The notes under the pieces: model-generated
Database searches by the model: none
What the model was told of the DNA's origin: nothing
What the model saw: only the letters and a program-made list of their open reading frames with translations
Position numbers and translations under genes: made by a program
Shown: piece after piece, positions 7,999 through 16,411 of the stretch
Layout of the letters: each line of letters starts with the position of its first letter
How positions within the stretch are numbered: position 1 is the stretch's first letter
Origin: Sphingomonas sp. BK345
GTDB lineage: Bacteria; Pseudomonadota; Alphaproteobacteria; Sphingomonadales; Sphingomonadaceae
Assembly (NCBI RefSeq): GCF_014193845.1
Contig: NZ_JACHZX010000002.1
Span: 806,001-870,000, forward strand
Reading direction: 5' to 3'
Length of the DNA stretch: 64,000 nt

Positions 7999-8391
7999 AT
8001 GATCGGAGGATCCGTGGGCGAACTCGCATACTGCACAGTGGGGTCAAACGATCTGCCTCGGGCAAAGGCCTTCTATGACGCTCTACTCTGCGTTGTCGGC
8101 CTTGCGCCGCTGTTCGAACATCCCTCTGGTGGTCGGGTCTATGGTCGCGATGGCGCGTTCAGCTTCGCGGTTCTCGGACCCTTTGACGGCTTGCCTGCAT
8201 CGAGCGGCAATGGGTCCATGGTCGCATTCAGATTTGACAGCAGAAGCGAGGTCGAAGCTTTTCATGACTGCGCGATCGCGCTTGGCGGGCTGAGCGAGGG
8301 CGGTCCCGATGCGCGAGGACCAGGCTGGTACTTCGCCTATTGTCGCGATCTGGATGGCAACAAGCTGTGTGCATACTGCGTCAAACCCTAG
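7999..8391 (+). CDS. VOC (glyoxalase/bleomycin-resistance) family protein
   Basis: A 130-residue single VOC-fold protein: the opening strand-helix ELAYCTVGSNDLPRAKAFYDALL and the closing GPGWYFAYCRDLDGNKLCAYC are diagnostic of the family. These proteins bind a metal and act as lyases, dioxygenases or drug-sequestering proteins; the substrate is unknown. The likely start is ATG 7999, with GTG 8014 as an alternative. It converges on the Cu-ATPase gene with a weak stem-loop between them. Confidence 0.82.
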   Translation: MIGGSVGELAYCTVGSNDLPRAKAFYDALLCVVGLAPLFEHPSGGRVYGRDGAFSFAVLGPFDGLPASSGNGSMVAFRFDSRSEVEAFHDCAIALGGLSEGGPDARGPGWYFAYCRDLDGNKLCAYCVKP

Positions 8392-8425
8392 GTCCGCTTC
8401 GTCCAACCTCGGCCGTTCAGCTCGT

Positions 8426-8454
8426 GTCGTAAGCGGGCGTTTTGTGTTTACGAC
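8426..8454. terminator. possible bidirectional stem-loop between convergent genes
   Basis: GTCGTAA and TTACGAC form a 7-bp inverted repeat with a 15-nt loop in the 67-nt gap between the VOC gene and the end of copA. There is no clear T-run on either strand, so terminator function is only suggested by position. Confidence 0.3.
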
Positions 8455-8458
8455 CTAG

Positions 8459-10861
8459 TCAGAGCCGCACCAGCCGCAGTCTGAGCGCGTTGGCGATGAC
8501 GCTGACCGAGGACAGCGCCATCGCGGCCGCCGCCAGCGCCGGCGAGAGCAGGGTGCCGGTGAGCGGGTACAGCGCCCCGGCGGCCACCGGGATGCCGGCC
8601 ACGTTGTAGACAAAGGCGAACATCAGGTTCTGGCGGATATTGCCCATCACCGCGCGCGACAGCCGGCGTGCCCGCACCAGTCCGCCGAGATCGCCGCCGA
8701 GCAGCGTCACGCCGGCGCTCTCGATGGCGACGTCGGCGCCCGCGCCCATGGCGATGCCGACATCGGCTGCCGCCAGCGCAGGTGCGTCGTTGATGCCGTC
8801 GCCGGCCATGGCCACCGCACGGCCCGCCTCGCGGAGCCGCTGCACCACCGCGGCCTTGTCCTGCGGCAGCACCTCGGCCTCGACCTCGTCGATGCCGACC
8901 TCGGCCGCGACCGACAGGGCGGTGGTGCGGTTGTCACCGGTCATCATGACCACGCGGACACCGTCCGCCTGCAACGCGCTGATCGCCTCTGCGGCATCCG
9001 CCTTGATCGGGTCGGTGACGCCGATCAGGCCGGCCAGAAGGCCGTCGGTCACGACGAAGATCGCGGTGCCGCCATGGTTGCGGAGCGCCTCGGCTTCCCC
9101 GGCCAGCGCGGCGGTGTCGATGCCCGCCTCCCGCATCAGGCGCGGGCCGCCCAGCAGCACATGCCGGCCGTCCACCGTGCCGGTCACGCCCCGCCCGATC
9201 GGCGCGTCGAAGTCGGTCGGCACGCCGAGCGACAGGCCGGCGTCATTGGCAGCGCGGACGATCGCCTCGCCCAGCGGATGCTGGCTCGAGCGTTCGACGC
9301 TGGCGGCCAGCCGCAGCATCTCCTTCTCGCCGGTGCCCGGGACGGACAGGATGCGGGTGACGGTGGGGCGGCCCTCCGTCAGCGTGCCGGTCTTGTCGAC
9401 CACCAGAGTGTCGATCTTCTCGAACCGTTCCAGCGCCTCCGCGCTCCTGATGAGGACGCCGACATGCGCGCCGCGGCCGACCCCGACCATTACCGACATC
9501 GGCGTCGCCAGCCCGAGCGCGCAGGGGCAGGCGATGATGAGTACGGACACCGCGGACACCAGCGCGTGGCCGAAGCGCGGATCGGGACCGAACGCCGCCC
9601 AGGCGATCGCGGCGACCAGCGCCACCGCGATGACCGCCGGCACGAACCAGCCGGAAACCTTGTCCGCCAGCCGCTGGATCGGCGCGCGGCTGCGCTGCGC
9701 GTCCGCCACCATCTGCACGATGCGCGCCAGCATGGTGTCGGCGCCGACCTTCTGCGCGGTCATCACGAACGATCCGGTGCGGTTCAGCGATCCGGCGATC
9801 ACCTTGCTGCCCGGTTCCTTGGTGACGGGCATCGCCTCGCCGGTGACAAGCGCCTCGTCGATGGCAACGCGGCCCTCCACGATCTCGCCATCGACCGGCA
9901 CCTTCTCGCCGGGACGCACGCGCAGGCGGTCGCCGACATGGATCTGGTCCAGCGTGACTTCCTCGTCCTCACCGTCGGGGCGCAGGCGTCGCGCGGTCTT
10001 GGGCGCAAGCTCCAGCAGGGCTCGGATCGCCCCCGACGTGCGCTCGCGGGCGCGCAGCTCCAGCACCTGACCGAAAAGCACGAGGACGGTGATGACGGCC
10101 GCCGCCTCGAAATAGACGGGCACCGTCCCGTCCGCATCGCGGAACGCGTCGGGGAAGATGCCCGGCGCGCCGACCGCGACGATGCTGTAGGCATAAGCGA
10201 CACCGACACCCATCGCGATCAGCGTGAACATGTTGAGGTTGCGCGAGCGCACCGACGCCCAGCCGCGTTCGAAGAACGGCCAGCCGGCCCACAGCACCAC
10301 CGGCGTGGCGAGCGCGAACTGGACCCAGCCCGACAGCTGCGCGCCGATCGCCGCGGAAAGGCCGAACATGTGCCCGCCCATCTCCAGCACGAAGACCGGC
10401 ACCGCCAGCGCCAGGCCGATCCAGAAACGATGCGTCATGTCGACCAGCTCGGGATTGGGGCCCTGATCGAGCGTCACCGTTTCCGGCTCCAGCGCCATGC
10501 CGCAGATCGGGCAGGCGCCGGGGCCCTCCTGGCGTATCTCGGGGTGCATCGGGCAGGTGTGCATCGCGTGCGCATCGGCCGCGGATGCCGGGGCACGGGG
10601 TGCCAGGAACTGTTCGGGGTCGGCGACGAAGCGTGTCCGGCAGCGATCGCTGCAGAAATGATGGTCGTGCCCGCCATGCGCGGCGTGGTGGGCGGTCGCG
10701 GCCGGGTCGACGGTCATGCCGCAGACCGGGTCGGTCACGCGCGACGCGGCACCTACCTGAGCGGCATGGTGGTGATGGTGGCCATGATGGTGGTGGTGAT
10801 GCGCATGGCCGCCGTCTGAATGGTCATGGCCGTGATGGTCGGTTCTGGCGTCGCTCAGCAT
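8459..10861 (-). CDS. copA: Cu(I)-exporting P1B-type ATPase with His-rich, YHS and HMBD domains
   Basis: An 800-residue inner-membrane pump. Residues 9-32 are almost all His/Gly/Asp. A YHS-like metal site follows ([16 protein letters not shown], about 44-74), then a heavy-metal-binding ribbon (CPMHPEI...CPICGMAL, 103-124), eight membrane helices with CPC at 445-447, phosphorylation site D489 in DKTGT, HP at 527-528 and GDGIND at 687-692. The late YN and MALSS motifs are the Cu(I)-type signature. ATG 10861 has AGGAGG 7 nt upstream. No MerR/CueR-type regulator or copper chaperone gene is adjacent. The family call is firm; Cu versus Ag specificity is not separable by eye. Confidence 0.92.
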   Translation of the reverse strand: MLSDARTDHHGHDHSDGGHAHHHHHHGHHHHHAAQVGAASRVTDPVCGMTVDPAATAHHAAHGGHDHHFCSDRCRTRFVADPEQFLAPRAPASAADAHAMHTCPMHPEIRQEGPGACPICGMALEPETVTLDQGPNPELVDMTHRFWIGLALAVPVFVLEMGGHMFGLSAAIGAQLSGWVQFALATPVVLWAGWPFFERGWASVRSRNLNMFTLIAMGVGVAYAYSIVAVGAPGIFPDAFRDADGTVPVYFEAAAVITVLVLFGQVLELRARERTSGAIRALLELAPKTARRLRPDGEDEEVTLDQIHVGDRLRVRPGEKVPVDGEIVEGRVAIDEALVTGEAMPVTKEPGSKVIAGSLNRTGSFVMTAQKVGADTMLARIVQMVADAQRSRAPIQRLADKVSGWFVPAVIAVALVAAIAWAAFGPDPRFGHALVSAVSVLIIACPCALGLATPMSVMVGVGRGAHVGVLIRSAEALERFEKIDTLVVDKTGTLTEGRPTVTRILSVPGTGEKEMLRLAASVERSSQHPLGEAIVRAANDAGLSLGVPTDFDAPIGRGVTGTVDGRHVLLGGPRLMREAGIDTAALAGEAEALRNHGGTAIFVVTDGLLAGLIGVTDPIKADAAEAISALQADGVRVVMMTGDNRTTALSVAAEVGIDEVEAEVLPQDKAAVVQRLREAGRAVAMAGDGINDAPALAAADVGIAMGAGADVAIESAGVTLLGGDLGGLVRARRLSRAVMGNIRQNLMFAFVYNVAGIPVAAGALYPLTGTLLSPALAAAAMALSSVSVIANALRLRLVRL

Positions 10862-11035
10862 AATCGTCCTCCTGGCATCGACACGCCGGGGCGGTGTCGG
10901 GCGGATCGGGCCGACGGGTGCGGCCCGATCCCGTCAGGAGGACATTAGGGGCATGCCCGCGATCCTTAACCCCGATGCTGCGGAACTCATCGTTGCGCGG
11001 CAGGCAAGGATCGCGCGGACGCCAACCCTATTCGA

Positions 11036-12043
11036 TCACCACTCCACGCCGATCTTGCCGAAATGACCCGACGATTGCTGTAAGCGGAAAGCGTCGGGCA
11101 GTTCGGCGAGCGGGAAGCGGCGATCGATGACCGGGCGGATGCCGGTGGCGTCGATCGCGCGCACGAACTCCTGCTGCTGACGCCGCGAGCCGACGATCAG
11201 CCCCTGAAGCCGCGCCTGCTTGGCCATCAGCGCGGCCGTGGGCACATCGCCGGCCACGCCCGTCACCGTGCCGATCAGCGCGATATGCCCACCCACGCGC
11301 ACGGCCGCGATCGAGTTGGCGAGCGTGCCCGCGCCGCCCAGCTCCAGCACGTGATCGACGCCGCGACCGCCGGTCCAGTCGGCGACGGCGCGGCCCCAGT
11401 CCTTCACCTCGCGATAGTTGACGAGGTGGTCGGCACCGAGATCGCGCGCGCGCTCCAACTTTTCGCCGGAGGAGGAGGTGACGACCGCGGTCGCGCCCAT
11501 CGCCTTGGCGATCTGCAATCCCCAGATCGACACCCCGCCCGTGCCGAGCAGCAGCACGGTGTCGCCGGCCTTCAGCCCGCCGTCGCCGACCAGCGCCCGC
11601 CACGCGGTCAGCCCCGCGGTGGTGATGGCTGCAGCCTCCACGGGATCGTAGCCGCGCGGCGCATGGGTGAAGGCGGTGGCGGCGGCGACGGCGAACTCGG
11701 TCGCATAGCCATCGATGCCGTCACCGGGTGTGCGCGCGAAATTGCCGATCGTGGGCGCGCCGTCCTGCCAGTCGGGGAAGAAGCAGGAGACCACCTGATC
11801 GCCGACCGCGAACTCGGTGACGCCCTCGCCCACCGCCTCCACGGTGCCGCCGGCATCGGCCAGCGCGACGCGACCGGGATCGGCGGGCATGCGGCCCGTC
11901 ACCACGCCCAGGTCATGGAAGTTGAGCGAGCTGCCGTGCAGCGCCACACGGATCTCGCCGCGACCGGGCTGGCCGGGGTCAGCGCGTTCGGTGAATGCAA
12001 GGGTGTCCAGCGTGGCCGGAGAGCCGGTGGTCATCGCCTTCAT
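11036..12043 (-). CDS. MDR-family NAD(P)-dependent alcohol dehydrogenase / quinone oxidoreductase
   Basis: A 335-residue medium-chain dehydrogenase/reductase. A GroES-like N-terminal domain (LHGSSLNFHDLGVVTG, VGDQVVSCFF) is followed by a Rossmann domain with GTGGVSIWGLQIAKAMGA. Catalytic-zinc cysteines are absent, so it is of the zinc-independent quinone-reductase-like type. I start at ATG 12043 (MKAMTTGSP), with AAAGGAA 8 nt upstream; earlier ATGs lack a ribosome site. It is about 175 nt downstream of the copA start region and about 135 nt after the SDR gene, all leftward. Substrate unknown. Confidence 0.86.
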   Translation of the reverse strand: MKAMTTGSPATLDTLAFTERADPGQPGRGEIRVALHGSSLNFHDLGVVTGRMPADPGRVALADAGGTVEAVGEGVTEFAVGDQVVSCFFPDWQDGAPTIGNFARTPGDGIDGYATEFAVAAATAFTHAPRGYDPVEAAAITTAGLTAWRALVGDGGLKAGDTVLLLGTGGVSIWGLQIAKAMGATAVVTSSSGEKLERARDLGADHLVNYREVKDWGRAVADWTGGRGVDHVLELGGAGTLANSIAAVRVGGHIALIGTVTGVAGDVPTAALMAKQARLQGLIVGSRRQQQEFVRAIDATGIRPVIDRRFPLAELPDAFRLQQSSGHFGKIGVEW

Positions 12044-12178
12044 GGCTGTTCCTTTCTGGGGAGACATGGTGGTGCGCCGAGGTGGGGATTGGCCCGGTGC
12101 ATCGCCACGGTGATGCCTTGCCCGCACGATCGGGCGCGTGACGACCCGTCCTGATCCGCCGGTGCGTCCCGCGTCCGG

Positions 12179-13009
12179 TCAGTCGAAGTCCGTCGACACG
12201 CTCAGGTGCCGCCATTTGGCGAGTTCTTCGAGGCGCGCGCGATCGAACCCCTCGATCGCGGCGGCCGCATCCTTGCCGAGTGGCAGCCGTAGCGGCGGCG
12301 CGTCGGTGCCGGCGATCTTCAGGATCGCCGCCGCGCCCTTGCGGGGGTCGCCCGGCTGCTTGCCGTCGTAAGCCCGCTGCATGCGGGCGGCCGCGCCGAC
12401 CACCGCGTCATAATCGGCATGGCCGTCCTCGATCGTCGTGGAGGCGCCCGCGAAGTCGGTGCGGAAGCCGCCCGGCTCGATGATGGTGACGCGAACGCCG
12501 ACCAGCGCCATCTCCTTGGCGAGCACTTCGGAGAAGCCCTCCACCGCCCATTTGGCGGCGGAATAGGGTGCGCGGCCCGGCGCACCGACTCGTCCGCCCA
12601 CCGACGAGAACTGGATGATGTGGCCGGCGCGCTGCTCGCGCAGGACCGGGATCGCCGCCTTGGTCACGATGATCGTGCCGAACAGGTTGGTCTCGATCTG
12701 GCGGCGGAAGGAGGCGAGGCTCGTATCCTCGACCGACCCGATATCGCCATAGCCGGCATTGTTGACGAGCACGTCCAGCCTGCCGAACCGCTCCACCGCG
12801 GCGGCGACCGCCGCTTGCGCCTGTGCTTCGTTTGTGACGTCCAGCGGCTGGATGAGCAGCTTGCCCGGCCGACCGTCACCCAAGCCCGCAAGCGCCGCAG
12901 GGTCGCGGGCGGTGGCGACGAGATTGTCGCCTGCCTCAAGGATCGCCTCCGACAGGGCGCGGCCGAAGCCCCGCGAGCTTCCCGTCACCAGCCAGGTCTT
13001 CGTAGTCAT
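12179..13009 (-). CDS. short-chain dehydrogenase/reductase (classical SDR)
   Basis: A 276-residue SDR: cofactor motif TGSSRGFG near residue 10, NNAG (LDVLVNNAGYG), active serine in FSSVGG and YSAAK with the catalytic Tyr and Lys. The C-terminal part (QPGDPRKGAAAILKIAGTD) matches SDRs often annotated as oxidoreductases acting on small carbonyls. ATG 13009 has GGAGG 8 nt upstream. It lies about 180 nt downstream of the NTF2-like gene of the ECF41 group and may be read through from there, although no ECF41 promoter precedes it. Confidence 0.88.
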   Translation of the reverse strand: MTTKTWLVTGSSRGFGRALSEAILEAGDNLVATARDPAALAGLGDGRPGKLLIQPLDVTNEAQAQAAVAAAVERFGRLDVLVNNAGYGDIGSVEDTSLASFRRQIETNLFGTIIVTKAAIPVLREQRAGHIIQFSSVGGRVGAPGRAPYSAAKWAVEGFSEVLAKEMALVGVRVTIIEPGGFRTDFAGASTTIEDGHADYDAVVGAAARMQRAYDGKQPGDPRKGAAAILKIAGTDAPPLRLPLGKDAAAAIEGFDRARLEELAKWRHLSVSTDFD

Positions 13010-13190
13010 CCCGAGGTCCTCCACGGCTAAGCTCCACGACTTCGCAGCCGGTATCTCGCCATCCGGTCGAACGACCGTCGATGCTGAAGTCCGGCAATCT
13101 GGGCCGGCAAATCGGGGGTTGAAGCCGCGTCGGCGGGAACGCGCTGTTCCGTGAGATGGAACGCGCAACGGCGTCGGCGTGCCGTCGCGC

Positions 13191-13595
13191 TCAGCTCAGC
13201 TGTCGCACCTGCGTGCCGAAGGGATTGTCGATGATGTAGCGCCAGTAGCCGTCCGGACCGCAGCGAGCGATGTCGTTGGACGTCGCGACCATGTGGAAGT
13301 CCTCGCCGGACGGTGTCTTGCCGACGATGTTCCAGTCGAGGACCAAAGAAGCGATCGTATCGGCGACGAAGACGTGCCGCGCGATGATGACCATCGGCAG
13401 CTGCACGGCGTAATACTTCAGCAGCTCCGCGCGGATCGCTGGAATGCCGCGCTGCGGCTCGCCGTTGGCGCCGACGAGAATGGCGTCCGGCTCGTAGAAA
13501 CCGCACATCACGTCGACGTCCATCGAGTTGAAGTGCTGAAGCAGGGAGGGGACGATCCCCTCCGGAGTGCGGGAAAGCTCGGGTTGTGCAGCCAT
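13191..13595 (-). CDS. SnoaL/ketosteroid-isomerase-like (NTF2 fold) protein
   Basis: A 134-residue NTF2-fold protein (LLQHFNSMDVDVMCGFYEPDAILVG, IPAIRAELLKYYAVQ, then IASLVLDWNIVGKTPSG). Proteins of this kind bind small hydrophobic ligands; no catalytic dyad is certain. ATG 13595 follows AGGACATCGACC. It comes 51 nt after the AhpD-like gene at 13647, so it is probably the second gene of the transcript driven by the ECF41 promoter at 14150. The same fold also forms the C-terminal domain of the ECF41 sigma factor. Confidence 0.83.
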   Translation of the reverse strand: MAAQPELSRTPEGIVPSLLQHFNSMDVDVMCGFYEPDAILVGANGEPQRGIPAIRAELLKYYAVQLPMVIIARHVFVADTIASLVLDWNIVGKTPSGEDFHMVATSNDIARCGPDGYWRYIIDNPFGTQVRQLS

Positions 13596-13646
13596 GGTCG
13601 ATGTCCTGTGATGCTTCGGTGAACGCGGGGATGGTTGGTGGGGTAA

Positions 13647-14102
13647 TCAGGCTTGCGCCTTCACCGGCAGCCGGAACGGGGCACCCAGTCGATTGAAGGC
13701 ATTCATCGCCGCGACCGCGATGGTGAGATCGACCAGGTCCTTCGGCGCGAAGGCCGCAGCGGCTGCGGCATAGGCGGCGTCGGAGGCATGGGTCTCGCTC
13801 ACCCGCGTCACCTCCTCGGCCCAGGCGAGCGCTGCGCGGTACTGATCCGGGAAGAGGTGCGGCACCTCCGCCCAGACCGGCAGCAGCGTGATTTTGTCGG
13901 CGGCCATCGTCTTGAGTAGGTCGCGGGTGTGCAGGTCGATGCAATGGGCGCACCCGTTGATCTGCGACACCCGCAGGAACACGAGGTGGATCAGCTCTTC
14001 GGGCAGGTTCGTGCCCGTGGTGACGTAGTGGTGCACGCCGAAGAGCGCCTTGGCGCCTTGCGGCGTTACCTCGTGCCAGACCAGCCGCTTGGTATCCGTC
14101 AT
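13647..14102 (-). CDS. carboxymuconolactone decarboxylase family protein, ECF41 target
   Basis: A 151-residue AhpD-like protein with the CAHCIDLHTRDLL active-site helix (CxxC plus His). It is the C member of the carboxymuconolactone decarboxylase / oxidoreductase / epimerase set known to sit beside ECF41 sigma genes. I start at ATG 14102 (MTDTKRLVW), behind AAGGACATC; the upstream in-frame ATG at 14177 would lie across the promoter. An exact ECF41-type promoter is 48-74 nt upstream, so this is the predicted main target of the sigma factor. A redox or peroxidase role is inferred from the motif. Confidence 0.9.
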   Translation of the reverse strand: MTDTKRLVWHEVTPQGAKALFGVHHYVTTGTNLPEELIHLVFLRVSQINGCAHCIDLHTRDLLKTMAADKITLLPVWAEVPHLFPDQYRAALAWAEEVTRVSETHASDAAYAAAAAAFAPKDLVDLTIAVAAMNAFNRLGAPFRLPVKAQA

Positions 14103-14149
14103 GGTGATGTCCTTCGTTTCGGGCGCCGACCGGTGGCGCTTGCTCGAAA

Positions 14150-14176
14150 GACGAGGCAGCGGGGACAGGTGTGACA
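14150..14176 (-). promoter_or_regulatory. ECF41-type promoter upstream of the AhpD-like gene
   Basis: On the minus strand TGTCACA (14176-14170), exactly 16 nt, then CGTC (14153-14150). This matches the published ECF41 consensus as I recall it. The start codon it serves is at 14102. An identical arrangement lies at 16338-16364. Confidence 0.88.
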
Positions 14177-14231
14177 TGCCGCCCGAGCTTTTCGCGCAGT
14201 CAGACTACGCGCGGGCAGCGCCGCGCAAGTC

Positions 14232-15125
14232 TCACGGCAGCAGCAGGGCGTCCCGCACGTGGCGCAGCTTGTCGGGGTTGCGAACGATGTAGATCGCCGC
14301 GATGCGACCGTCGCGCAGCTCGAGCGCGGTGGTCTGGAGCACCTCGCCGCGATCGATGCTGACATAGCCGGGCAGGCCGTCGATCATCACGGTCCGCAGC
14401 AGCCGGGGCTGATAGGCGTGCTTGCGACGAACGCCCTGGAACAACCGGATCGCGCGGTCGAGGCCGCGCACGATGTTGAGGAAGGCGATGACCTTGCCGC
14501 CGCCGTCGGAGTGGATCGCCACGTCCTCGGCCAGCAGCGCGGAGAGCGCAGCCGCATCGCCGCTGGTGGCAGCGGCGAAGAAGGCGCGGGTGATCGCCTC
14601 GGCCTCGGCCGGCTGCACGGCGAAGCGCGGCTTGGCCGCCTGCACGTGGCGGCGAGCGCGGGAGGCGAGCTGGCGCACCGCGGCCGGCTCGCGCCCCAGG
14701 GTCGCCGCGACCTCCGGTAGCGGCGTGTCGAACACGTCGTGGAGCAGGAAGGCGGCGCGCTCGAGCGGCGACAGGCGTTCCATGGCGAGCATCAGCGTGA
14801 GCGTGATGTCGTCCGCGAGTGACTCGTCCTGCTCGGTCGTGCCCACCAGCGGATCGGGCAGCCAGGCGCCGACGTAGGTCTCCCGACGGACGCGGGCGGA
14901 CTTGAGCTGGTCGAGGCACAGCCGTGTGACAACGCGGGTGAGATAGGCGGCCGGGCTGTCCACGCCGTCGCCTACGTCTCGCCAGCGCAGCCACGCGTCC
15001 TGCACCACGTCCTCGGCCTCGCTGACCGAGCCGAGCATGCGGTAGCCGAGACGCAGCAGGCGGGATCGCTCCGCCTCGAAGTCGGCGAGGCGGAGCGCCT
15101 GCGGCGCGTCGGCGCGAGGTGTCAT
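14232..15125 (-). CDS. ECF41 (SigJ-like) RNA polymerase sigma factor with C-terminal SnoaL-like domain
   Basis: A 297-residue sigma factor. Region 2 (RMLGSVSEAEDVVQDAWLRW) and region 4 (ERLSPLERAAFLLHDVFDTP, LGREPAAVRQLASRAR) are followed by an NTF2-like extension. The three ECF41 hallmarks are all present: WLPDP at 88-92, DGGGK at 207-211 and NPDKL at 283-287. In this group the C-terminal domain replaces an anti-sigma factor and tunes activity. ATG 15125 has GGAG 8 nt upstream and overlaps the membrane-protein stop by 4 nt (ATGA), so the sigma gene is in the operon started by the promoter at 16338 and probably controls itself. Confidence 0.95.
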   Translation of the reverse strand: MTPRADAPQALRLADFEAERSRLLRLGYRMLGSVSEAEDVVQDAWLRWRDVGDGVDSPAAYLTRVVTRLCLDQLKSARVRRETYVGAWLPDPLVGTTEQDESLADDITLTLMLAMERLSPLERAAFLLHDVFDTPLPEVAATLGREPAAVRQLASRARRHVQAAKPRFAVQPAEAEAITRAFFAAATSGDAAALSALLAEDVAIHSDGGGKVIAFLNIVRGLDRAIRLFQGVRRKHAYQPRLLRTVMIDGLPGYVSIDRGEVLQTTALELRDGRIAAIYIVRNPDKLRHVRDALLLP

Positions 15126-15547
15126 GGGAGCGCTCCTTGCGCCCTGTCGGTCCGAGCGACACGCCACGCCCACACGGCAAGCGCCACGGAGATCAACGCG
15201 GGCAGCGTCACCGCGGGAAAGTCCCGAGCGATGGCATCGGGGCCGCAGATGCCGGCCGACACCTCCCAGAAGTGAAACAACGCATGGCCGGTGAGCCACC
15301 AGCTCGCCATGCCCCAAAGCGCGACACGCTGGGCAGGCACCAACGCACCCGCCAGCATCGCCGCCCCGACCAGCAGGAAGATCAGCCCGATGTCGCGGAG
15401 GAAGTGCTGGTTGAAGGGACCCGTGGTCGTGACGCCCGGCACTGCGAAGTACCAGTTCGTCGGATCGACGAGCATGAAGGCGCCGTTGGCGACGGTGCCG
15501 AAGCCGAGCGCGGCCGCAAGGCCCAGGACCAGCGATCGCGCGCGCAT
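15122..15547 (-). CDS. four-helix membrane protein in the ECF41 operon
   Basis: A 141-residue hydrophobic protein with about four membrane segments (LVLGLAAALGFGTVANGAFM, FLRDIGLIFLLVGAAMLAGAL, ALWGMASWWLTGHALFHFWEV, LPALISVALAVWAWRVA). I do not recognise a named family with certainty. The ATG at 15547 shares one base with the epimerase stop (TGATG) and its own stop overlaps the sigma start (ATGA), so it is tightly coupled with both. It could be a signal input for the sigma factor or a DoxX-like redox membrane partner; both are guesses from position. Confidence 0.8.
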   Translation of the reverse strand: MRARSLVLGLAAALGFGTVANGAFMLVDPTNWYFAVPGVTTTGPFNQHFLRDIGLIFLLVGAAMLAGALVPAQRVALWGMASWWLTGHALFHFWEVSAGICGPDAIARDFPAVTLPALISVALAVWAWRVARTDRAQGALP

Positions 15548-16308
15548 CACGCCTGCTGCCGTGCGGGCTGCGCTGTGAGCCAGGCCTCGAAGCGGGTCGG
15601 CAGGAGGCGTGCGCCAGCGCCCGGCACGAGCGTCCGATCGTCGGCAGGCACCCCGAAATAGCCGGTCTCCGCATCGGGCACGATCGCGCGCGAGTCGTCA
15701 CGGTGGCCGAGCCAGGTGCCGACGAACTCTACCAGAGGCGCGCGCTCGGGTCCGGCGATCTCGACGATGCCGTTGACGGCTTCGGACTGCGCCACGTCGG
15801 CCAGCGTCGCGGCGACGTCACTGGCGGCGATCGGCTGCAGTGCGAAGGTGGGCAGGTGGGCGACGCCGTCGCGGGTGCAGCCGTCCGCGATGGTGCCCAG
15901 GAACTCGAAGAACTGCGTGGCGCGGACGATGGTGAACGGCACCCCGCTATGCGCGAAGGCCGCTTCCTGCGCCTGCTTGCCACGGAAGTAGCTCGAGCCC
16001 TGCAAGCGGTCGGTGCCGACGATGGAGAGCAGCACGGCATGTGCGACGCCGGCCTTCCTCGCCGCGAGAGCGACGTTGGTTGCGGAGGTCTGGAAGAAGG
16101 TGACCACCTCGTCATCTGCGAGGGACGGCGCGTTGCTGACATCTATGACCACATTCGCGCCAGCGAGCGATGGCGCGAGCCCTTCGCCGGTGACGCTGTT
16201 CACCCCGGTTCCTGGCGAGGCGGCGAGAACCTCGTGTCCGCGGTCCACCAAGTCGCTGACGAGCTGGCGGCCGATCAGTCCGGTTCCGCCGATGACGACG
16301 ATCTTCAT
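15547..16308 (-). CDS. NmrA-like SDR / NAD(P)-dependent epimerase-type protein, ECF41 target
   Basis: A 253-residue atypical SDR: nucleotide motif GGTGLIG near residue 8, then ATFFQTS-type NmrA features and YFRGKQAQEAAFAHSGVPFT, where Y and K stand in the SDR-like position. It corresponds to the epimerase/oxidoreductase member of ECF41 neighbourhoods. I start at ATG 16308 (MKIVVIGG), with GGGAG 8 nt upstream; the upstream in-frame ATG would include the promoter. It is the first gene of an epimerase-membrane protein-sigma operon. The substrate is unknown. Confidence 0.9.
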   Translation of the reverse strand: MKIVVIGGTGLIGRQLVSDLVDRGHEVLAASPGTGVNSVTGEGLAPSLAGANVVIDVSNAPSLADDEVVTFFQTSATNVALAARKAGVAHAVLLSIVGTDRLQGSSYFRGKQAQEAAFAHSGVPFTIVRATQFFEFLGTIADGCTRDGVAHLPTFALQPIAASDVAATLADVAQSEAVNGIVEIAGPERAPLVEFVGTWLGHRDDSRAIVPDAETGYFGVPADDRTLVPGAGARLLPTRFEAWLTAQPARQQA

Positions 16309-16337
16309 GGCCTGTCTCCCACATGGTCTGCGGGTAT

Positions 16338-16364
16338 GACGACATGGAGCGCGGCGGTGTGACA
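16338..16364 (-). promoter_or_regulatory. ECF41-type promoter upstream of the epimerase-sigma operon
   Basis: On the minus strand TGTCACA (16364-16358), exactly 16 nt, then CGTC (16341-16338), 30 nt before the epimerase start codon at 16308. It is the same motif with the same spacing as at 14150-14176, implying autoregulation of the sigma gene located third in this operon. Confidence 0.88.
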
Positions 16365-16411
16365 TGGCGCCACCAATTTCGCGCAAGCTGCGCCGGAAAG
16401 CACACCGGCGG

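Noticed and set aside
8640..10819. Two long plus-strand open frames opposite copA
   Set aside because: Ser/Pro/Arg-rich translations without motifs, fully antisense to a certain P-type ATPase.
10744..10850. His-codon-rich repeat in copA as a possible tandem repeat or CRISPR-like array
   Set aside because: It encodes the His-rich N-terminus in frame; there are no regular repeat-spacer units.
10862..11035. Possible CueR/MerR-type operator before copA
   Set aside because: The gap has GC-rich inverted repeats such as CGACAC/GTGTCG but no match to the known CueR operator pattern.
15122..15701. Upstream extension of the sigma-factor frame through the membrane-protein gene
   Set aside because: The extension is an out-of-frame reading of the membrane protein. 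ATG 15125 has a good ribosome site and starts at the known family N-terminus.
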